Below, piece by piece: positions 10,011 to 18,560 of a DNA stretch of 24,458 bases (the stretch's first letter is position 1; every line of letters begins with the position of its first letter). The notes under the pieces are model-generated. The model was not told the DNA's origin. It saw only the letters and a list, made by a program, of their open reading frames with translations, and ran no database searches. The DNA lies in assembly GCA_032718475.1 (NCBI GenBank), contig JAUCBJ010004510.1, positions 64,001 to 88,458 of the forward strand. The letters run 5' to 3'. A program made the translations under genes and the position numbers. Source of the DNA: Nemertoderma westbladi (Eukaryota > Xenacoelomorpha > Nemertodermatida > Nemertodermatidae).

Positions 10011-10203
10011 ATATAAATTAAAAACGTTTTTAGCCAGTAACAGTTTTTATTAATTTAATATCACAGTAAAAATATAATTTATTTATATAAAGTAAAATAA
10101 TTATAGGTGATAATTATTTTACTTTATACAAATAAATTATATTTTTACTGTGATATTAAATTAATAAAAACTGTTACTGGCTAAAAACGTTTTTGATTTA
10201 TAT
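10011..10203. mobile_element. 193-bp near-perfect palindrome (foldback)
   Basis: Two 94-bp arms (10011-10104 and 10110-10203) are inverse copies with very few differences, separated by only 5 bp (AGGTG). The left arm begins ATATAAATTAAAAACG and includes GCCAGTAACAGTTTTTATT. A 15-bp direct repeat, TATTAATAATTGTAA, lies at 9952-9966 and again at 10201-10215, enclosing the palindrome plus 44 bp of non-palindromic sequence on its left. This is a foldback DNA element or a recent inverted duplication. Confidence 0.85.
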
Positions 10204-10640
10204 TAATAATTGTAAATAATTGTATATTGAGCACATGAGTTCCATCGAATTGCAGTTCTCAGAGTATCAGTATCGCTGTGTATCCGTATACTGTATAGTT
10301 TAGCGTGGTTGAGCTTGGCTCATCGAATTGGTTTATCCCACCATTATAATTACCCCATAGTTGTTGATCACATGCTGGTTTCGCGACTGTCGATCGATAT
10401 AGTTGGGACATACTGTATTACATAATCACACAGTAACTTGTTACAATGTGCGCCTTGTAGGATTATATGAATGCATCTAATGTATAAACCTTCTACATTA
10501 TCTATATAATATAGTTAAATAGAATATTCACACATAGACCTATTGCTACTAATACTATTATTATACAGTATATTATTAGCCTAGGCATAAGCAAGCAACC
10601 AAACAGTCGGCCGAGGCCGTAGGCTCCTCTTTCGATAGCT

Positions 10641-11806
10641 GCTACCCGAAGGTAGGGGTGGGTGCTAATCCTACCCGCTACCCGAAGGTAGGGGTGGGCG
10701 CTAATCCTACCTGCTACCCGAAGGTAGGGGTGGGCGCTACTCCTACCTGCTACCCGAGGGTAGGGGTGGGCGCTAATCCTATCTGCTACCCGAGGGTAGG
10801 GGTGGGCGCTACTCCTATCTGCTACCCGAGGGTAGGGGTGGTTGCTACTCCTATCTGCTACCCGAAGGTAGTGGTGGGCGCTACTCCTATCTGCTACCCG
10901 AAGGTAGGGGTGGTTGCTACTCCTATCTGCTACCCGAGGGTAGGGGTGGGCGCTAATCCTATCTGCTACCCGAGGGTAGGGGTGGGCGCTACTCCTATCT
11001 GCTACCCGAGGGTAGGGGTGGGCGCTAATCCTATCTGCTACCCTAGGGTAGGGGTGGGTGCTAATCCTATCTGCTACCCGAAGGTAGGGATGGGTGCTAA
11101 TCCTATCTGCTACCCGAAGGTAGGGGTGGGTGCTAATCCTATCTGCTACCCGAAGGTAGGGGTGGGCGCTACTCCTATCTGCTACCCGAGGGTAGGGGTG
11201 GGCGCTAATCCTATCTGCTACCCAAGGGTAGGGGTGGGCGCTAATCCTATCTGCTACCCGAAGGTAGGGGTGGGCGCTACTCCTATCTGCTACCCGAGGG
11301 TAGGGGTGGGCGCTAATCCTATCTGCTACCCGAGGGTAGGGGTGGGCGCTAATCCTATCTGCTACCGGAAGGTAGGGGTGGGCGCTACTCCTATCTGCTA
11401 CCCGAGGGTAGGGGTGGGCGCTAATCCTACCTGCTACCCGAAGGTAGGGGTAGGCGCTACTCCTATCTGCTACCCGAAGGTAGGGGTGGGCGCTACTCCT
11501 ATCTGCTACCCGAAGGTAGGGGTGGGCGCTACTCCTATCTGCTACCCGAGGGTAGGGGTGGGCGCTAATCCTATCTGCTACCCGAGGGTAGGGGTGGGCG
11601 CTAATCCTATCTGCTACCGGAAGGTAGGGGTGGGCGCTACTCCTATCTGCTACCCGAGGGTAGGGGTGGGCGCTAATCCTACCTGCTACCCGAAGGTAGG
11701 GGTAGGCGCTACTCCTATCTGCTACCCGAAGGTAGGGGTGGGCGCTACTCCTATCTGCTACCCGAAGGTAGGGTTGGGCGGTACTCCTATCGGCTATCTG
11801 CTACAG
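10641..11806. repeat. 36-bp minisatellite, about 32 units
   Basis: The consensus unit starts GCTACCCGAAGGTAGGGGTG and continues GGCGCTAATCCTATCT. Variants alternate at a few sites (CGAAGG or CGAGGG; GCTAATCC or GCTACTCC). Each unit contains a small self-complementary block, CTACC...GGTAG, that every variant keeps. The last seven units are a copy of the seven before: private variants CTACCGGAAGG (11361 and 11613) and GGGGTAGGCGC (11451 and 11703) both recur at exactly 252 bp. One plus-strand frame stays open for 432 codons with a 12-residue period (VGVGANPICYPK), because 36 is divisible by three. No signal peptide, splice site or other protein feature supports it as a gene. Confidence 0.95.
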
Positions 11807-12000
11807 CTTGCCAACACATTGTTAGCTTTAATCCTAACTGATTCCGAAACAATTTTATATAACAAACTAAAATTAAATCTTTTAAAAATTGACAGACATT
11901 ATTGGTTGTTTGACCGTGTGACAACTACTGTACTAACAATTAAAATATTGTTATAAATTACTTAATTTGTTTCCTTGCATTGCCTTTAATTAGATAGAAG

Positions 12001-13135
12001 AATAATTGTTTATTACATGAGAAAAAAAGAATAATTTGTTTACTATTTTCGAGGCATTTTATTTATCGAACGCCAGTGAAGTTAATAAAGGGTCGAGAGA
12101 ATATTGAAAATAAATGTTCCACGTTTTTTTCACATGCAATACGTCATTTTATGGCTGACTACAAAACAAAGACTCAAGACCCAATTATAAAGACCTGTAT
12201 AATTTTGTAACATGTGTTAACTTTCGTTTATTCTTTTGGTTCCACCAACGTGCCTCTGTAACCTGCTCCTTTAAATGGCAATGGGACCTAACGCTGTTTG
12301 TGACCTGTACAAAACATAGAGGTAAAGTCGCGTTAGGTCCCAAAGAGCGTTAGGTCCCACAGAGCGTTAGGTCCCTTTGCCATTTAAAGGAGGAGGTTAG
12401 TAAAGGAGCAGGTTACAGAAGTGTGTTGGGTCAACCAAAACAATAAAACGAAAGTTAACAGATGTGTTTTGTACAGGTCTTTATTATTTGGATCTTTGTT
12501 TTGTCCTTTTATTCTTAACTTTGTGGTAGATGTATATATATGCAAGTTGTCAATGACAAACAGGCAGTATGGGGACTGACTGGCTGAAAATAGATCTAGT
12601 AGTATTTCTATTCTTAACTTTGTACTTTTTGGTTCCTTCTTCAATTCTTTAATAAAAGATAGAGAGCGATATAGTGTTACAATATATTGAACTGCAATAT
12701 TTTGCTACCATATATTGCTTCCATAGTTACAGCGATTCAAATTATGATTCTGCATTACTCAATGTTAAATAATTTAGTGTTCTCGAATATTTATTACGTA
12801 ACTAGAGAGCCGCTTAACAACATAAACCAATATTGGTTATTGAGTTCCGTTTTGGAGTTCGTCTTGCAGACACTAAAGTTGCCATAACTTTTGAGTGTGA
12901 GCATGGATTTTGCTCAAATTACGTGCAAACCTTTTCTACATCGATGCTCTAGCAAACACATGTAATAAAATTTAAGAAATTCCACCAAAAATATTTTATT
13001 GTACTTTTTTCGCCGAGAAAAAAGTAAAATCAATGCATTCCTATGGCTTACTTATTTTCCCTAGGGAAAAAGGTTTTTCTCCGATTTTGGGGTATATTCG
13101 AGCCAAAATGTAACAATTTAAGCATAAAAATATTT
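12001..13135. repeat. Dispersed repeat, copy B (interrupted)
   Basis: This is the second, diverged direct copy of 8844-9525. The first block (12001-12152) and the remainder (about 12609-13135) align in order with copy A. Between them are a 354-bp MITE (12153-12506) and an extra 84-bp segment (12525-12608) bounded by a 15-bp direct repeat (TATTCTTAACTTTGT at 12510-12524 and 12609-12623). The stem near 13005-13027 has changed in sequence but keeps its pairing compared with copy A. Confidence 0.8.
12153..12506. mobile_element. Nested MITE with long inverted arms and 6-bp TSD
   Basis: A 354-bp insertion is flanked by TTTTAT on both sides (12147-12152 and 12507-12512), where copy A has a single TTTTAT. 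Its ends are inverse (CAAAACAAAGA near the left end, TCTTTGTTTTG near the right). The arms run inwards for well over 100 bp and include GTAACCTGCTCCTTTAAATG on the left and its inverse on the right. The centre holds three short tandem units of AGCGTTAGGTCCC (about 12328-12373). There is no coding capacity, so it is a non-autonomous DNA transposon. Confidence 0.8.
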
Positions 13136-13251
13136 ATTTTAAACTGTATTTATTATATTAGATCTTTATTTTTTTTTGTTTTTATCATTATAATATAGGA
13201 TTGAAAGTAAAAGATCTTGGCGCAATTAAATTGCCAAAATAATAGTTATTG

Positions 13252-13935
13252 ATGGAAGGTTCTTGGATTCCCCTAATTCTTTATGTTCTTTTTGTATCGA
13301 TAGAGATACGGGCCAGCCTAGGCGCGGCATGTGCAACAGGTCACACTATTAAGGTCTACGCAGAAGATGAGGATTCTAAAACCTTGGTTGAGAACTTCAT
13401 AAAGGAATCCATTCAAACGTCGCAGGTTGGAGAGCAGATCAACCTGGATACACTACGTACAACGGAATCAGTTGAGGATTGCAAGACATGCCTAGAGTTG
13501 TCTCTGCTTTACTACGGAGTTAGTAAGGCCACTTCTTCATTCCCACAGGCCGGGAAGCACGTCACATTCGAAGTTCTGTATGTGATATGCAAGAATGATA
13601 CGAAATGCGAAGAAGAGAAAACAGAAGCTGTGTGCACGGAAATCTGGAACAATGGTGAGTTGGATCGCGAGGGTATCGACCTCATTACAGGGATGTTGCA
13701 AACGCGAATGGAGAAGGTGAACACGCTCTGTCAGCAGGGGTGTTGTGACGGTTTCTGCGACACTCAATGGGAGAAAGATCCGCGAACATTTCAAGCAACG
13801 TCAACATCTACTTTAACAACATCGACGACGTCTACCACTGCTGGTTCCGGTTCTCGAGGGAACAAAGAAACCGAAAGCTTCGTTACTGTACTTGTCGTGG
13901 GAGCTGCAATAGTAACTGGAGTATTCCAGAACTAG
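13252..13935 (+). CDS. Secreted cysteine-rich protein, predicted GPI-anchored
   Basis: The 227-residue product starts at ATG 13252; a TTG three bases earlier is not a credible start. Residues 5-19 form a hydrophobic signal-peptide core, with cleavage likely near ASLGA (21-25). The predicted mature part has ten cysteines (27, 77, 80, 113, 119, 128, 160, 164, 165, 169), an even number suited to disulfides, including CKTC and a CQQGCCDGFC knot. There is one N-glycosylation sequon, NDT at 115. Residues 183-199 are a Ser/Thr stretch that could be an O-glycosylated stalk. A small-residue stretch (AGSGSRGN) and a hydrophobic end (VTVLVVGAAIVTGVF) follow, as in GPI-attachment signals; a short membrane helix is the alternative. 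I do not recognise the family. A pyrimidine-rich ...ATATAG ending at 13198 could be an intron acceptor, so the gene may have a 5' non-coding exon. It lies in a repeat-rich region but shows no breaks. Confidence 0.8.
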   Translation: MEGSWIPLILYVLFVSIEIRASLGAACATGHTIKVYAEDEDSKTLVENFIKESIQTSQVGEQINLDTLRTTESVEDCKTCLELSLLYYGVSKATSSFPQAGKHVTFEVLYVICKNDTKCEEEKTEAVCTEIWNNGELDREGIDLITGMLQTRMEKVNTLCQQGCCDGFCDTQWEKDPRTFQATSTSTLTTSTTSTTAGSGSRGNKETESFVTVLVVGAAIVTGVFQN

Positions 13936-13976
13936 GAGTATTCTAGAACTAGGAGTATTCCAGAACTAGGAGTATT
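13918..13976. repeat. 17-bp tandem repeat overlapping the stop codon
   Basis: About three and a half units of GGAGTATTCCAGAACTA follow one another. The first unit encodes the last residues and stop codon (TAG) of the GPI-type protein, and later units lie in the 3'UTR. Gain or loss of later units would therefore not change the protein. Confidence 0.85.
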
Positions 13977-14134
13977 TCAAATACTAGACAATACTAATAT
14001 AATTAAAGGTGGTGGAGTAGTATTACACAAATGAGGACAATAATATATTCTGTAGCTGAAGGATATCTGGTTGGTTACATGTAAAATATGTAACCATTTA
14101 TGAGACTCAGTGAGATTCAGTGTTGGAAAAATAT

Positions 14135-14205
14135 TTAACTTTTTCTCACTATTCTCGAGGTATGCATTATTTATTTACCGAGCGCCAGCGAGGTTTATAA
14201 AGTTA
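14135..14205. repeat. Partial third copy of the dispersed repeat core
   Basis: The words AACTTTTTCTCACT, CTCGAGG and TTTATTTACCGAGCG with GCGAGGT repeat the core of the block at 8844-8990 and 12001-12120. Only about 70 bp can be matched, so it is a fragment. Confidence 0.6.
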
Positions 14206-14918
14206 CAAATATCCCGCAGTTTTCTAAATGGACCAATGAAGGATGATACCTAACTAACCCAAAACATTTGCCCCGAAAACGTTCACACGCAAGACCTATT
14301 TTTACTCGCTTGTCCCCCCAATTTACTTTAATCTCCGATTGACTTGCGGTATATAATTTATTTACAAACAAGTCAGGTTCAAAACGGGAAATACAACTAA
14401 ATTTATTCATTCCTTCCCAATTTATTATACTGTTACCTCTGAAGCAGTACTATATCTCTTAGGACGTATTGAAACCCATTTACTGTACCACCCCAAACAC
14501 GATCTGTTAGCCCAAAATAAGCCCCATAATTACCCCATAAATTACCAGGGACAATAATTTCTATATTGAGCTAAGGTTAGCTGCAATGAATTACAACAGG
14601 TGATGCTTAGAGGGCATTGATGCTCGCTCCTTATTGGGCCAGCAGACAGAAAACTGTCCACTCATACTACGTGGTTTATATAGCTGCCAGGCCTAAAGCA
14701 TTAACAGGTTGTTGTCAACTTCTATTTAAAATACGAATAAATGTACTCTAAATTAAATGTAAATCACTTATCAACCTTTAACAACAATAACTTATATGCT
14801 TTTACTTGCAAATAGAAATATCAATGTTGATTGATGATACTTACAGTATTATATGTAATATAGTGGTGTCACTTTAGCGACTACCCTATTGTACAGTATT
14901 ACTGCAAAACTGACTATA
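14206..14918. other. Intergenic stretch, no gene seen
   Basis: No convincing coding, RNA or repeat structure was found between the repeat fragment and the LTR. The only open frame of note (71 codons on the minus strand) has no recognisable features. Confidence 0.5.
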
Positions 14919-14923
14919 ATAAC

Positions 14924-15491
14924 TGTTAGCGTATTCAATTCCGGTAACCACCCCATAAAGTGAGCTTTAAGCAATATTGGGAACACAAGGTTGATTGCCA
15001 ATATCAACCTCGTATCACCCCAATAAAATGGGGACAAGAAACCCCAGAGAACACACACACAATAGAGGTCAGGGGTTACACCCCTGAGAGAGAGGGAACA
15101 ACAGCACCGAAGGGAAACACTCCAAGGGAGGTTAAAGGGCGACAATTAGGTTATCAGCCAATAGGGGGGAAGCATCGACTGAGTAGAGCAACGTGGCCAA
15201 CCGTGCAATATATTACCGGTCCTTGTGTTATTTCATCACTTTTAGTAAGTCAGTTAGTTAGGGCAGTACCGGAACTCTTATCACCGTCTCCGTTCACTGC
15301 CATCATCATCACTTAGTACGTTACCGGTACTCATCCACTCACTTTAGTAAACTGTGCTTATACTTCATATATTATACATACGTTACCAACAATAGCCAGA
15401 GTTAATAACACCATAACTCTTTTCACGCACACGGCGGGGACGCGTAGTTAAGAAACCGGATAAACCGGGATCCTCGGTGGATCCCGTCACA
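14924..15491. mobile_element. Solo LTR with 5-bp target-site duplication
   Basis: A 568-bp unit begins TGTTAGCG and ends CCCGTCACA (TG...CA termini in either orientation). It is flanked by the perfect 5-bp duplication ATAAC at 14919-14923 and 15492-15496. No internal retrotransposon sequence is present on either side, so it is a solo LTR left by recombination between two LTRs. Termini and TSD length fit a Gypsy/Metaviridae-type element, but with no internal region the family is only inferred. AATAAA occurs at about 15022 on the plus strand; orientation is unresolved. Confidence 0.8.
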
Positions 15492-15496
15492 ATAAC

Positions 15497-16192
15497 TAAA
15501 CTATCATCAATAGCTAATAGAGTTTTACAATTCAAATATAAGTTTAATTTATATATTTCAGAAACTTGTTTACTGTAGATATTAAAAACGATATTGTTTT
15601 TATTCCCATTTCTATTTATATGGGTTGCAAAAACTATTATTAGATTTATCTGTTAAAATTTCATTGTGCAGTTCAATGTCGTTTAATGAAGTAAAAACAA
15701 AATGTATGTACAGTACTTCATACCTAAATCATAATCTAATCTAATCTCAAAGCTCCCAGTGAAAAGTGCGCAAGCGTATCGCAAGCGTGCAACGCAGGCG
15801 TATCTCATGTGATTCCCAAGAGTTATGGCCCGACATATACGCAAGCGATCTACTTGAGTTATGTCACATAAATATCGCAACAACTTGCGTTTAAGTCGCA
15901 TAAAAAAAAAATGTCGAATAATGCCTTTGTTTTTTATTGTGTTATCGCTAATGTTGGGATAGAGTTGGGTCATTTGAGCTAGTGTATCTATGGGGTATGG
16001 CTGTTGCTAGGTTACTATTTTTTTTTAGTGAGATAACTACTGAGATTATCTAGGCTAGCAGTCATAAATTGATAGGAATCTATAAAATTAATGGAGATAC
16101 TTTCTTTAGCGTTGGCTGTTGGTGTATTTGGATCAATTGCTAACTTTAAGATGAATATAGGTTTCGGTGTTTTTTGGTATTACCGTCATTTT
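15497..16192. other. Intergenic stretch with GCAAGCG words
   Basis: No gene is called. A cluster of GCAAGCG and GCAGGCG words on the plus strand (about 15768-15850) makes a locally CG-rich patch in AT-rich DNA. A 96-codon minus-strand open frame across it has no recognisable features. Confidence 0.45.
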
Positions 16193-16620
16193 CTAGTGTG
16201 TTCTAGAACTATCGGTCATTCCCTCTTTTAGTAGTAAATGCATATCGAATTTCCTCAAGTTATGAAATATAATATAAAAATTATTCCGTTTTAGTGAAAG
16301 TTTCCTGTTGCAGCTGACGCAAGAAGCCCCTCGATACTCCCCGCTATAATGATCGTGATCGCGGACTTTGGTGCTGAGATTGTCATTGAGGTTTAAATTA
16401 TGAGAATCGGGGATTAAATTACAGTTACAGACGTAGCATTGTGTAGCGTTATTAAAGTCAGTTTGTTGGCTAGTAGTGAGTTGCATAGGGGCGTGTGTGT
16501 TTGTACTAGAAATGGACCAATCGTATAACTCCCTACAATGACTTTCCATAGCGGTTAGAAAGTCGCGCATTACGTGGTTACTGCCATCGTCACAGAAAAT
16601 TTGAACATCTGTTTTAGGAG
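16193..16620 (-). pseudogene. Polinton/Maverick-type DNA polymerase B, exonuclease-region remnant
   Basis: This open frame encodes a zinc-binding, endonuclease VII-like insert typical of Polinton-type family B polymerases: CYVC early, VRDHDHYSGEYRGAS, then CVSCN. The exonuclease II motif follows directly, FHNLRKFDMHLL (N-x2-F-D core). Upstream lie MRDFLTAME and LTTSQQTDFNNATQC, also usual just before the insert. The frame stops shortly after this motif, so the rest of the exonuclease and the whole polymerase domain are missing. The first exonuclease motif (D-x-E) is absent both here and from the preceding frame. The frame is open upstream across the previous stop, so a frameshift plus an internal deletion would explain the break. 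It is a decayed copy of a mobile or viral gene, not a working enzyme. Confidence 0.75.
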
Positions 16621-16626
16621 GGTTAA

Positions 16627-17184
16627 TTAATTTCTGATTTGGTACTGTTTGTCAGTAAGGCCTCTGAGACAGCGTTCGAAGTGCGTCTTGTTGCCATTAG
16701 AATCTTTTGAATTTATTAATCTATCTGTGTTAGTAATAGCTACGTAGTGGGCGGGGTTTTTGGTTGTGGCTTCGATAAATAATATATTTAGTACAGTTTT
16801 ACCGGAACAGTGCGCGCTATCTGGTTGACTTAGAATGGAGAGTTCTTCCGTGTTACTCCAATAAAGAAGGTTTATACAGTATAAAGGGTTTGCTTTCAGA
16901 AACTGGGGAATACCAGTTACTCTGTCCACCGGAAAACTTAAATTGGAAAAATCAAACATGTAACAAACAATGTAATCAAACACGGTACATTGTTTATTTA
17001 ATAATATTTTAGAATTATTAAAGCCTTGACCCTTTAAATAGGGGTTGCGTTGGGAACATGCAATCTCAATAGTTATTCGCTCGATAGCTATTATGCGCCA
17101 ACCCGAGCCGAGGCAGAGAAACACACTTAATAGCTGATCGATACGATTGACGGCGCTAGAAAACCAGTTATTAAAGTGGTTTGT
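16627..17184 (-). pseudogene. Polinton/Maverick-type DNA polymerase B, N-terminal region remnant
   Basis: The frame is open from 17184 to the stop at 16627 and has no convincing start, as expected for an internal part of a broken gene. It shows the pattern found in the N-terminal region of animal Polinton-type polymerases. There is a GSGW motif, an I-x-I block and NPYLKGQG. FPVDRVTGIPQFLKANP and a short NLLYW strand follow. The last blocks are HYVAITNTDRLINS and HFERCLRGL, a degraded zinc-binding end. It lies between the zinc-finger frame upstream and the exonuclease-region frame downstream, in the order of the intact family gene but in different frames. Family assignment rests on motif order only. 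Confidence 0.7.
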
Positions 17185-17204
17185 TCATTTGTTGTTCATT
17201 TGGA

Positions 17205-17672
17205 TCATTTGTTATAAGTAAACAGTCGTCCGTGTGCGCTTCCGTTGGAGGGGGGTTGAAAGGGATTGTTTGGGGAAATAGAGTTATAATCTCGCGACGT
17301 TGATGTTTCGTTATGGGAGCCGCCACCGCCGACTTGTTCTGGAGTAGAGTTGATGAGGGATGACTGGGAGTTAGCTGGAGTTTTGCGTTTCCGCGAAAAA
17401 AGACGAGTGTAGCATTCGTGGTTTGAAATGGACGATAGGGTGAGCGATTCCCCGCAGCGGCAATCGGCTGGCTCATTTACGTAAGTAAATACGGTGCCCC
17501 CATAGTAACATGAAGCCAGATGACCAACCATCGTCTTCTTTTCGGAGGACCAAGTTCGGCAACAGTCGCATCTATACTGTGCAAAATGAGTTTTAATATG
17601 GGATTTTAGATGATCACTCCGCATCTCTTTGTCGCAGATGGGGCAGCTGACTTTATTAGTAGACATAGGCAT
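17205..17672 (-). pseudogene. Zinc-finger N-terminus of the polymerase-like gene, copy 1
   Basis: The 155-residue frame starts MPMSTNKVSCPICDKEMRSD. It has a C2H2 finger (Cys10, Cys13, His25, His29), a second C-x2-C-x12-H-x3-C finger (Cys35, Cys38, His51, Cys55), and a further Cys-rich patch (CRCGE...NHEC). The remainder is a Ser/Asn/Pro-rich linker. A TTTTTTTTCTAG acceptor sits 7 nt before the ATG, implying a 5'UTR intron. The frame ends in a stop just before the polymerase-type frame at 17184, which is in another phase, so either an intron or a frameshift separates them. Over the first 43 codons it matches the partial gene at 24329-24458 without gaps (28 of 43 residues identical by my count), so the two are paralogues. 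Confidence 0.7.
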
Positions 17673-17792
17673 CTTGAATCTAGAAAAAAAAATGGATTAT
17701 TTGTAAAAATAAAAAATATACTGTATACTTGCTAAAAATAATGTATTAGTAGGTATTAATCGGTTACTAGGCAACAATACTGTGTTTGTACA

Positions 17793-18560
17793 GTTAGGCC
17801 TATTGCTGTATTGTATCAATCTGTCAGTGAAACATAAAGCAGACAGTCGGCAGTGTCCAGCTGCAGTACAACACTGCAACAGTACAAGTAAGAAAAAGTG
17901 TGGGTACCGGAAACTGCATTGCAGCATTGAGCCCTATCTACTGCTTTAGGCAACTTTGTGTACTGGTACCTACGTATATAGGTATGTCAAACAGGCTTGT
18001 CATTCTTAATTCTGTAATTGTAATAATTCAGTAATTGCTGAATTGTAATAATATAAATTGCTTAATTTTAATAAAACCCAGTACCCGGCGACTTTTTTGC
18101 TGGGTCCGGGTCACCCAAACCCGGCCCGAGTTTGAACCCGCCCTGGTTAGATAGCTTAGCCAGTCTGTCTGCAGTACCGGTACTGCTGTAGGCTTCAATT
18201 TGAACAGAAGCAAATCTTTAAAAAAAAAAGACCGGCACCGGCAATGTTTTTGCCGGTGCAGGTGCCGGTGGTGCCAAACACCGGCAATACAGCAATACCG
18301 GACCGGTGCCGGCTGGCCGGTGCACCGATCGAACCCTAGGGGAGACGTTTATTCGAGTAGGGCGTTTAAGTTGCTAATTGGATAGGCGCTTATTACAATA
18401 TTAGAGACAGAGTGCTTATTTGAGAAAATAAGGTAATTTAATTTGGCTCAATGCAGTTTCCGGTACCTACACTTTTTCTTACTTGTACTGCAGTACTGTT
18501 GCAAACCACCTTTAGTCAGACAGTTACCGGTACACTGTCATACTGTCATAGGCCTATCAT
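17793..18560. mobile_element. Element with long imperfect inverted ends
   Basis: Sequence at about 17793-17933 recurs inverted at about 18446-18560. The best part contains AAGTAAGAAAAAGTGTGGGT and GTACCGGAAACTGCATT on the left, with their inverses on the right. Both outer ends contain TAGGCCTAT-like words. The interior holds GC-rich, self-similar patches: CCCGGGT-type words at about 18075-18150 and CCGGTGCCGG-type words at about 18230-18330. There is no coding capacity. It lies immediately upstream of the broken polymerase-like gene. Confidence 0.55.

Noticed and set aside
10641-11806. CRISPR-like array
   Set aside because: Units are contiguous 36-bp repeats with no unique spacers, in a eukaryotic setting.
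10658-11956. 432-codon open frame over the minisatellite as a gene
   Set aside because: The frame is open only because the 36-bp unit is a multiple of three without stops; it has no signal peptide, splice sites or non-repeat domain, and ends soon after the array.
14849-15316. Open frames of 98 and 118 codons in the LTR
   Set aside because: Both lie in the solo LTR, overlap each other on opposite strands and have no retroviral or other domain.
17171-17476. 101-codon minus-strand frame overlapping the zinc-finger frame
   Set aside because: It is a shifted frame of the zinc-finger part of the polymerase-like gene with no motif of its own.
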